Positions 58,064 to 64,000 of a stretch of 64,000 nucleotides of DNA are shown here, piece after piece. Where the stretch lies: positions 207,214 through 271,213 of the forward strand of contig NZ_VUMO01000002.1 of NCBI RefSeq assembly GCF_009696145.1, given 5' to 3'. How positions within the stretch are numbered: position 1 is the first letter of the stretch; each line of letters begins with the position of its first letter. A program made the translations under genes and the position numbers. Source of the stretch: Pseudoramibacter porci (GTDB lineage Bacteria; Bacillota; Clostridia; Eubacteriales; Eubacteriaceae). The notes below the pieces were generated by a model. The model saw nothing but the letters and a program-made list of their open reading frames with translations, did not search any database and was not told the DNA's origin.

Positions 58064-59941
58064 ATGATTGCAAAATGGTTAAGAAACGACGCCCGGCCGA
58101 CGCTGATCTGCGTCGTCCTTTCGGGAATCACATTGGGATTAAGTCTGTTCAGCCGGTTCCATCCGATTCCGGCCTTTTCCGTTTTTGACCCAGCCTGGAT
58201 CGCGGCAGTACTCTGCGGAGTGCCCATCGTTTTCGGCGCGGCAGAAGCGCTTGTGACAGAGCAGGACATCACCGCTGACCTTCTGGTTTCCCTGGCACTC
58301 ATCGCTTCACTGATCACCCGGGAATGGTTCGCTGCCGGAGAAGTGGCCTTCATCATGCAGATCGGCTCCCTTCTCGAGGACTTCACCTCTGAAAGGGCGA
58401 GACAGGGTGTCGCGGCGCTGATCGATCTAACCCCAAAGACCGCCCGACGCGTGAATGGCGGTAAAGCCACAACCATTCCAGTTGAAGCGATTCAGGTCGA
58501 CGACATTCTCGCGATTCGCGCAGGCGAGACCATTCCGGTGGACGGCGTCGTCGTCTCAGGCAAAACTGCCGTCAATCAAGCCGCCATGACCGGCGAATCC
58601 ATCCCCGTCGAAAAAAGCGCGGGCGATGGCGTCCTCAGCGGGACGATCAATCAAGGCAGCCCCATTCACATTCGCGCCAAAAAGGCGAGCGCCGATTCGA
58701 CCCTCCAGCGGATGATCGACCTCGCAAGGGAAGCCGACGCGAACAAGGCGCCAATCGTCGGCCTCGCGGACAAGTGGGCCACGTGGATGGTCGTCGTGGC
58801 GCTGTGCTGCGCTGTGGTCGTCGGGCTTTTAACCCGGCAGTTCATCCGCGCCGTCACCGTCCTCGTCGTCTTCTGCCCATGTGCCTTCGTTCTCGCGACC
58901 CCAACTGCGGTCGCTGCCGCCATCGGCAACCTCACCCGATGCGGCGTCCTGGTCAAAAGCGGCGACGCCCTCGAACGCATCGCCGGTGTCGACACCATCG
59001 CCTTTGACAAAACCGGCACCCTGACCGAAGGTGCGCCGTCGGTCGTCCACATCACTGCCCTAAAAAGCGGTGCGAGCGAAAATGATATCCTCGCCGCTGC
59101 CGCCGCCATCGAACAAGATTCCGAGCACCCTCTTGGCCAGGCCATCGCCGCGCACTATCGCGCTGAGGTTGGCGGCGCGCCGCCTGAATCCACAAACGTT
59201 GAAGTGCTTCCAGGTCAGGGCATCCGCGGCAAAGTTGACGGCCATGTCATCTTCGCTGGGAAGGCGGCCCTGTTTGAATCCGACATCCTTAACGCTGCGA
59301 TGGAACGGGCCGAAAGCGAAGGCGCCACGCCAATCGCTGTCAGTGTCGACCATGAGCCGGTCGGCCTCATCGCCCTCGCCGATCCTGTACGCGCTGACGC
59401 AAAAGCCGCTGTTAGCGCCCTCAAATCTCTGGGACTTCGCCCCGTTATGCTCACCGGCGACCGCCAGGCAGTGGCGGAAAGGATCGCCTCGGCCGTTGGC
59501 ATCGACGAGGTAAAAAGTGAACTGATGCCTGAAGACAAAATGACCGCCTTGAAAAATCTCGAAACCCGCGGCCACCGCGTCGCCATGACCGGCGACGGCA
59601 TCAACGACGCCCTGGCCCTGTCTTCGGCTCACGCCGGTATCGCCATGGGCGGCATCGGCTCGGATATCGCCGTCGAATCGGCCGATGCGGTCCTCGTCGA
59701 AGGCGATTTGAAACGCCTGCCCCATCTGTTCGACATGGGCCGCCGCGCCATGAAAAAAATCAAGCTCAACATCATCGTCGCCATGATTCTCAATTTCACG
59801 GCCATCGTCCTCTCCGGCCTCGGCCTGCTCGTCCCGATCACCGGCGCCCTGTGGCACAACTGCGGCTCTGTCTTCGTCGTCATCAACGCGGCGTTGCTCC
59901 TCCGGGTAAAAGACCGCTTCCAAAACAAATCCACATCATAA
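58064..59941 (+). CDS. Heavy-metal P1B-type ATPase without an N-terminal metal-binding domain
   Basis: 625 aa. Membrane helices, actuator TGES in NQAAMTGESIPVEKSA, the transmembrane FCPCAFVLATPTAV (CPC), phosphorylation site AFDKTGTLTEGAP, SEHPL nucleotide-binding motif and MTGDGINDALAL hinge. The CPC motif places it among Cu/Zn/Cd-type exporters; the AFVLATP context does not separate them. There is no GMxCxxC or His-rich N-terminus. GGAGGATATCC before the ATG. Divergent from a TetR regulator rather than the usual ArsR/MerR/CopY. Confidence 0.92.
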   Translation: MIAKWLRNDARPTLICVVLSGITLGLSLFSRFHPIPAFSVFDPAWIAAVLCGVPIVFGAAEALVTEQDITADLLVSLALIASLITREWFAAGEVAFIMQIGSLLEDFTSERARQGVAALIDLTPKTARRVNGGKATTIPVEAIQVDDILAIRAGETIPVDGVVVSGKTAVNQAAMTGESIPVEKSAGDGVLSGTINQGSPIHIRAKKASADSTLQRMIDLAREADANKAPIVGLADKWATWMVVVALCCAVVVGLLTRQFIRAVTVLVVFCPCAFVLATPTAVAAAIGNLTRCGVLVKSGDALERIAGVDTIAFDKTGTLTEGAPSVVHITALKSGASENDILAAAAAIEQDSEHPLGQAIAAHYRAEVGGAPPESTNVEVLPGQGIRGKVDGHVIFAGKAALFESDILNAAMERAESEGATPIAVSVDHEPVGLIALADPVRADAKAAVSALKSLGLRPVMLTGDRQAVAERIASAVGIDEVKSELMPEDKMTALKNLETRGHRVAMTGDGINDALALSSAHAGIAMGGIGSDIAVESADAVLVEGDLKRLPHLFDMGRRAMKKIKLNIIVAMILNFTAIVLSGLGLLVPITGALWHNCGSVFVVINAALLLRVKDRFQNKSTS

Positions 59942-59971
59942 AAAAAGAAGGCCTCGCGCCTTCTTTTTAAG
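59940..59971. terminator. Bidirectional terminator between the ATPase and DUF1858 genes
   Basis: AAAAAGAAGGC/GCCTTCTTTTT with a short CTCGC loop. Confidence 0.9.
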
Positions 59972-59988
59972 TTGGAAACAAAATGACG

Positions 59989-60342
59989 TTATTCGAGCTC
60001 CTCGGCCTGTATCATCGCGGTGTCCTCAAGAAAATCATTGAGGGCCTCGCAGACATCTTCGGGATCGAGCTCGTGCACCTGGGCCGCCTCCCGCAGGGTC
60101 TCGCTCTGAGACGCCGGGCAGGATATGCAGGCCATGTTCCAATCCGCGACGAGATAATCCGCCGCTGACGGGTGCGCTTCGATAATCTCCGCGACCATCA
60201 TATCGAGAGTCACCGTGCCGCCTTCAGAAGGTGCCGTTTCTCTGGCCGCCTGTTCGCGCATCATCTTGTCGCGGTTCACTTCAAAGCGCGCGCGGTCCTG
60301 CCAGGATTTATCCATAATTGCTTTAATTTCGTTGTCATCCAT
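59989..60342 (-). CDS. DUF1858 domain-containing protein
   Basis: 117 aa. After a helical N-terminus, TVTLDMMVAEIIEAHPSAAD then YLVADWNMACISCPASQSET match the DUF1858 (hybrid-cluster-protein-associated, ScdA N-terminal-like) fold with two conserved Cys (CISC). Likely linked to redox or nitrosative stress, though function is unknown. The ATG at 60342 is chosen; a GTG 12 nt upstream is possible. It lies 29 bp downstream of the lipid kinase gene. Confidence 0.83.
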   Translation of the reverse strand: MDDNEIKAIMDKSWQDRARFEVNRDKMMREQAARETAPSEGGTVTLDMMVAEIIEAHPSAADYLVADWNMACISCPASQSETLREAAQVHELDPEDVCEALNDFLEDTAMIQAEELE

Positions 60343-60371
60343 TGGAGGATTCACCTGCTTTCAATCGTTGA

Positions 60372-61328
60372 TTATTCGGGAAAAATGGGCTGATTGGCCG
60401 CATCCATTTTTTCTTTCTGCCGCGGCGTCGGGAGCATGATTTCAATCGCCTGGTGGGCCACTGCGATATCGGCGCGGCTGAAACTGCCCCCAAATTCGCC
60501 ATCGACGGTCCACGCCGTCTCTTCTTCCATTTCAAAGGTAATGCCCCGAGTTTGGAACACCTCGATATAGGGGCTATCGGTACTGCCCGACAGCAGCGTC
60601 GTTAAGATCTGGTTGATTTCAATCCACATCGGCGGCGCTTTAATGAGCATCACCTCAAAAACACCGTCGGACAATTCCACCCGATCAGAGAAGGGCATCT
60701 CGAAGCCGCCCATGCTCGTCGTATTGGAGATGCAGCCGAAAAGCACTTCCCGCTCCTCGGTTGTGCCATCGTGGATCATTTTAAACCGGCTGCGGTATTT
60801 GAAATTCTGAGGGATCGTCAAAATCGCCTTCATCATGTACGCCGCATGGCCCAAGGCATTCTTAAAGGTCTGGCTCGTGTCGTAAGACACTGATGTGAAC
60901 GCGCCGAAGGCCGCGATGTAATTGAAATACTTGTCGTTGAGGCGGCCGATATCGTAGCGGTCAGTGTGATGGCCCGCAATGGTGTGACATTGATCGATCA
61001 GACCTTCGGGAATCCCAATCCCCTTGGCGAAATCATTGGTCGAACCGCTGGGGATGTAGCCGAGAATCGGGCGGTGGGCCATGTGCATCATGCCGTTGAT
61101 CGCGTGATTCAACGTGCCGTCGCCGCCGCAGCAGACCACGACGTCAAAGCGGCCGTCGGTTTCAGCCAAAATAGATTCTGCGGTTAGGCCCTCCGACGGC
61201 AGAATCGGGTAGACGGTGGATTCGCAGCCATCCTTGGCGAATTCCGCAATGATATCGAGGGCGTACGTATTGGCCAGGCCCGTCCCGGCGACACCGTTCA
61301 TCAGAATGAGTAATTTTTTTCGTTTCAT
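60372..61328 (-). CDS. Diacylglycerol/lipid kinase (YegS/DgkB family)
   Basis: 318 aa. DAGK catalytic domain: KLLILMNGVAGTG at the N-terminus, VVCCGGDGTLNHAING nucleotide-binding motif and PSGSTNDFAKGIG. A C-terminal beta-sandwich ends in TVDGEFGGSF. It phosphorylates diacylglycerol or another lipid to recycle it into phospholipid synthesis. Forms an operon with the DUF1858 gene. Confidence 0.92.
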   Translation of the reverse strand: MKRKKLLILMNGVAGTGLANTYALDIIAEFAKDGCESTVYPILPSEGLTAESILAETDGRFDVVVCCGGDGTLNHAINGMMHMAHRPILGYIPSGSTNDFAKGIGIPEGLIDQCHTIAGHHTDRYDIGRLNDKYFNYIAAFGAFTSVSYDTSQTFKNALGHAAYMMKAILTIPQNFKYRSRFKMIHDGTTEEREVLFGCISNTTSMGGFEMPFSDRVELSDGVFEVMLIKAPPMWIEINQILTTLLSGSTDSPYIEVFQTRGITFEMEEETAWTVDGEFGGSFSRADIAVAHQAIEIMLPTPRQKEKMDAANQPIFPE

Positions 61329-61385
61329 TTTATCTTGTCGATCCTAAAAATACAGATTTTCAAAATTATACCATAGAACCTTTGA

Positions 61386-61425
61386 CTTTCCATAAAAAAT
61401 ACCGAAGGCTGCTTAACCTTCGGCT
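61386..61425 (-). terminator. Terminator of the phosphatase-ArsC / Fe-ADH-like operon
   Basis: Minus strand CCGAAGG/CCTTCGG stem followed by TATTTTTTATGG, shortly after the stop at 61440. Confidence 0.85.
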
Positions 61426-61439
61426 GGTCTATGACCTTT

Positions 61440-62651
61440 TCAAGCGTTTAAATCAATCAACCCGCTGATCAAATCCGCCACCTCGGTCTGATCCATCAGC
61501 TTGGGAACCGGATAAGCTGAATTCATTTCGCTGACAACCTGAGCGGCAAGTTCCCGAACCTCGCCAGGACGAATTTCTGCGAATGTTGTCGGAAGACCGA
61601 GATCGGCGTTCATCCGATGAATGCGGTCGATCAGCGCTTCAGCCAATTCTTCATCTTCGTCCCATTCCGATCCGAGGCCAGCGTTGTAGGCCAGCTCCGC
61701 CAGTTTGCCGGCGCAGGCATCCGCTGAATTCGCGAGCACCGCCGGCAGAATCGCAGCTTTTAAAGACGCTTTCGGCAGTTCGTAAGCTTCACTGAGTACA
61801 TTGGCAATCGCATAGGTGTAGCCCGCCATGCCGCGGCTGAACGCCTCACCCGCTTTGACTGACGCCTTCTGAAGATTTAAACGGGTGTGCCAATCCTCTA
61901 AATCCGCCACATTTTTTTTGAGGTTTTCGAAAACCATTCGGCTCGCGTCCAGGGCCTCTGTGCGCACGTCGTCGGTATCAAACAAACCGGTATACGCTTC
62001 AATCGCAAAGGACAATGCCTCCATCCCCATTGCAGCGGTCTGTTCAGCGCTCAATGCCGAGGTCAATTCCGGATCGAGGCAGACGGCCATCGGGCAGAGC
62101 TTCGGATCGATCACCGTGATGCGGCTGCCCGTTTCATCGTCGAGAACCTCAGCGCCCGTCGACGATTCGCAGCCGGACCCGAAAGTCATCGGCACGGCGA
62201 ACAGCGGCGGCAACCGGTGGAACACGCGGCCGATCCCCGCCATTTTCGGCACAGGCTTGATATTGGTAACCCGCGCCGCGGTCAGCTTCGCACAATGCAT
62301 AGCGGATGCGCCGCCGACGCCGAGGACCCCGTCGCAAAGCTCGGACAGGTAGCGGTCCACCGCGCTGTACACGTCGTGAAGCTCCGGTTCATCTGCCTCC
62401 TGCGTGTACACCACTGACGCGATATCCTGATCAGCCAAATCTTCCTTGAGCTGCGCTAAAAAAGGCTGTTCTGCGGCCGCCTTGTCGCAGACGATCAGCA
62501 GGCGCCGGACATCCGTCATCGCGATGACTTCCGGAAAACGCCGAATCATTCTGACACCGGAGAGCACCGGTGGTTTGGGCAGCTTGACTAAAGGCAGTAC
62601 GGCCCGGGCTGTATATTGGGGAATCCGCTCCGCGTATTTTCTGATTTTCAT
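61440..62651 (-). CDS. Iron-ADH-like protein lacking the metal ligands
   Basis: 403 aa with the group III ADH fold: GVLGVGGASAMHCAKL at the nucleotide loop, VPMTFGSGCESSTGAEV and MGMEALSFAIEAYTG. The four residues binding Fe/Zn in active enzymes (Asp, His, His, His) are here Glu211, Phe215, Tyr280 and Lys294, so the metal site is destroyed. It may act as a binding or structural protein or have different chemistry. GGAGG is 7 nt before the ATG at 62651. It lies 40 bp downstream of the phosphatase-ArsC fusion and is co-transcribed with it. Confidence 0.85.
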   Translation of the reverse strand: MKIRKYAERIPQYTARAVLPLVKLPKPPVLSGVRMIRRFPEVIAMTDVRRLLIVCDKAAAEQPFLAQLKEDLADQDIASVVYTQEADEPELHDVYSAVDRYLSELCDGVLGVGGASAMHCAKLTAARVTNIKPVPKMAGIGRVFHRLPPLFAVPMTFGSGCESSTGAEVLDDETGSRITVIDPKLCPMAVCLDPELTSALSAEQTAAMGMEALSFAIEAYTGLFDTDDVRTEALDASRMVFENLKKNVADLEDWHTRLNLQKASVKAGEAFSRGMAGYTYAIANVLSEAYELPKASLKAAILPAVLANSADACAGKLAELAYNAGLGSEWDEDEELAEALIDRIHRMNADLGLPTTFAEIRPGEVRELAAQVVSEMNSAYPVPKLMDQTEVADLISGLIDLNA

Positions 62652-62691
62652 CGTCATTCCTCCGCTTCGTGGTAAAGGGTTTATTCTAAGA

Positions 62692-63714
62692 TTACAGGTT
62701 TAAAAACGCCCGCCATTTGTCTTCGTTAAATCCGAGGATCACGCGGTCGGGCAGGGCTAAAATCGGCCGTTTGACAAGCATGCCGTCCTCCGCGAGACAG
62801 GCCGCCGCTGCTTCCGGGCTCATCTGACCGACCTGATCTTTCAGGCCGCGCTCCCGGTACAATTTACCGCTGGTGTTAAAAAAGCGCCGCACTGGCAGCT
62901 CTGAGCGGTCCATCAGCGCTAAAAGCTCCGGCGCCTTCAGGCGGTCGGCCACAATGTCGCGCCACTGATAAGCCACGCCGCTGTCATCGAGAAATTTTTT
63001 AGCCTTTCGACAGGTCGAACATTTCGGGTAGTAAATGAACAGCGGCAGCGGCTTCGACAATTCATCCCAGTCGTAATTTTGGCGGTAGTCGTCGGTCAGG
63101 TGGTGGCTGTCGCCGATATAATCTGTTGTCAATTGGTCCGTATCCGGATCGTAGGTAAATTTGCTAACCGCGACGTTGTCGAGGATCCGGGAGATCATTT
63201 GATTCTCCGGATGGCCTTCGGCGTAATTCAAAAACGTGTCAATGGCGAAGCCATGGGACGCCATCGCAATGGTTTTACCCGGATGCGCCCGTAGAATTTT
63301 CATGATGGCAGTCGTGACCCGGCGGTACACCTCAGGGCCGGTTTCGCCGTCCGGCGGTGCAAATTGGCTTGGCGCTTCACGCATCGCGTCGAGCAGGTCC
63401 GGGAAGAACACATTGATTTCGGCGAAGGGCCGGCCTTCGGCGACGCCGCCATATATTTCAGTGATATCCGGTTCAATCAAAATAGGCACCGTGTCTTTCT
63501 TGTCCCCAAGAATAAAGTCCAGTGTCTGGCGCGCCCGGGACAGCGGCCCTGTGACGCCGATATCGATCGGAATGTCTTTAAAATAAGCCGTCAGCAGTTT
63601 GCCCTGAGCCATGCCCAAATCGTTGAGCGGAATATCGCTCCGGCCCTGAAGGCGCATTTCTTCGTTGTATTTTGTCGTGCCGTGGCGCACGAGATAAAGG
63701 GTTGTTGGTTTCAT
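62692..63714 (-). CDS. Histidine phosphatase fused to an ArsC/Spx-like thioredoxin-fold domain
   Basis: 340 aa from the ATG at 63714 (AGGAGAATT upstream). Residues 1-205 are a histidine phosphatase (TLYLVRHGTTKYNEEMRLQG with His11; GPLSRARQT; AMASHGFAIDTFLNYA). Residues 225-340 are an ArsC/YffB/Spx-type domain (LFIYYPKCSTCRKAKKFLDD, Cys232/Cys235; RRFFNTSGKLYRERGLKD; VKRPIL with the conserved Arg). The linker is short, and no start signal splits them. The phosphatase half is paralogous to the gene at 25961-26587. Such fusions are not familiar to me; thiol redox may control the phosphatase or the reverse. Confidence 0.9.
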   Translation of the reverse strand: MKPTTLYLVRHGTTKYNEEMRLQGRSDIPLNDLGMAQGKLLTAYFKDIPIDIGVTGPLSRARQTLDFILGDKKDTVPILIEPDITEIYGGVAEGRPFAEINVFFPDLLDAMREAPSQFAPPDGETGPEVYRRVTTAIMKILRAHPGKTIAMASHGFAIDTFLNYAEGHPENQMISRILDNVAVSKFTYDPDTDQLTTDYIGDSHHLTDDYRQNYDWDELSKPLPLFIYYPKCSTCRKAKKFLDDSGVAYQWRDIVADRLKAPELLALMDRSELPVRRFFNTSGKLYRERGLKDQVGQMSPEAAAACLAEDGMLVKRPILALPDRVILGFNEDKWRAFLNL

Positions 63715-63747
63715 AATTCTCCTAATGCATGATGTTGATACGGCTCT

Positions 63748-63776
63748 ATTATACCATGAGATCACCGTTCTGCCAA
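63748..63776 (-). promoter_or_regulatory. Promoter of the phosphatase-ArsC operon
   Basis: Minus strand TTGGCA (63771-63776), 17-bp spacer, TATAAT (63748-63753). Confidence 0.78.
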
Positions 63777-63839
63777 AGAATCGGGGAAGTCTTAAATCCT
63801 CAGCCCGTCCCCGCTGATCCCGAATAGCCGATTTTCGCC

Positions 63840-63872
63840 ATACAAAAACGGCGCGCCGTCAGAGGCGCGCCG
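63840..63872 (-). terminator. GC-rich terminator for a minus-strand gene beyond the right edge
   Basis: CGGCGCGCC, 6-nt loop, GGCGCGCCG (two self-complementary GGCGCGCC octamers at 63850 and 63864), followed on the minus strand by TTTTTG. Confidence 0.75.
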
Positions 63873-63883
63873 CCAGACTGTAG

Positions 63884-63915
63884 ACAAAGTCTAGGGCAAA
63901 CGCTCTAGGCTTTGT
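63884..63915. repeat. 14-bp stem inverted repeat near the right edge
   Basis: ACAAAGTCTAGGGC/GCTCTAGGCTTTGT around AAAC, pairing with only a few wobbles or mismatches. T-tracts are weak on both strands. With the hairpin at 63840 it marks a transcription boundary; no gene is identifiable from here to 64000. Confidence 0.6.
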
Positions 63916-64000
63916 TTATTATCGCAATCATTTTTCACCTGTTGCCATACAACCGTGGTAAAATAGCAATAATAGAAACAGGCCATGCATTCAGTAAGCA

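Noticed and set aside
1..64000. CRISPR array, rRNA genes, prophage
   Set aside because: No regularly spaced repeats, rRNA-like sequence or phage structural genes were found on reading the window.

Overview
The window comes from a low-to-mid GC (roughly 50-55 %), Gram-positive, anaerobic fermenter. The best guess is a member of the Eubacteriaceae (Clostridia; something like Pseudoramibacter or Eubacterium), but no rRNA is present to confirm this. Supporting signs are: a thiolase-crotonase-3-hydroxybutyryl-CoA dehydrogenase operon (butyrate/caproate chemistry), FabK instead of FabI, MarR control of fatty-acid synthesis, Firmicute-type HPr/EI, YtxH/DUF948, lipoproteins with lipoboxes, strong SD sites, and no respiratory chain genes.

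Layout. 1-11.5 kb is an accessory catabolic island: the 5' end of a spermidine/putrescine-type binding lipoprotein; an Fe-alcohol dehydrogenase plus NhaC-type antiporter pair transcribed divergently from a BmrR-like MerR regulator; a five-gene amine/opine-oxidase-like operon (OCD/mu-crystallin family protein, two small 2Fe-2S proteins, an FAD/4Fe-4S protein, a DadA/SoxB-like oxidase); and a homocysteine S-methyltransferase with an AGCS symporter. Three of these transcription units have an intrinsic-terminator hairpin between promoter and start codon, which suggests regulated read-through. 11.7-14.7 kb is thl-crt-hbd. 15.1-24.8 kb is one long fatty-acid operon, accBCDA-fabHKDGFZ-marR, with no acpP. 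24.9-32.3 kb holds a lone unknown gene, a histidine phosphatase, a CPBP protease-Ppx/GppA-HAD operon and an EF-G paralogue.

32.4-38 kb is a housekeeping operon, dnaX-ybaB-recR-ptsI-ptsH-ytxH-DUF948. 38.1-46.4 kb holds an EamA transporter, a flavin reductase, an XRE/ImmA-IrrE/Y-family polymerase/YolD-like cassette with a double operator, gpmA, and an ApbE-NhaC pair. 46.4-53.1 kb holds a Cna-B surface protein, DUF1810, DJ-1/PfpI, ferritin, an internally deleted 501-bp IS3-type relic, a class-M-like sirtuin and glgB. 53.2-63.8 kb holds an AmmeMemoRadiSam pair (MEMO-AMMECR1 fusion plus radical SAM), a CcpN-like repressor, an MBL/TSCPD/TetR group, a P1B-type ATPase, DUF1858, a lipid kinase, a degenerate Fe-ADH paralogue, and a histidine-phosphatase/ArsC fusion.

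The most promising candidates for something new are the attenuated amine-oxidase island, the XRE/ImmA-controlled mutagenic polymerase cassette, and the phosphatase-ArsC fusion co-transcribed with a metal-site-less Fe-ADH. No CRISPR array, rRNA or intact tRNA was seen. All functions are assigned from reading motifs and remembered families; no database search was run.
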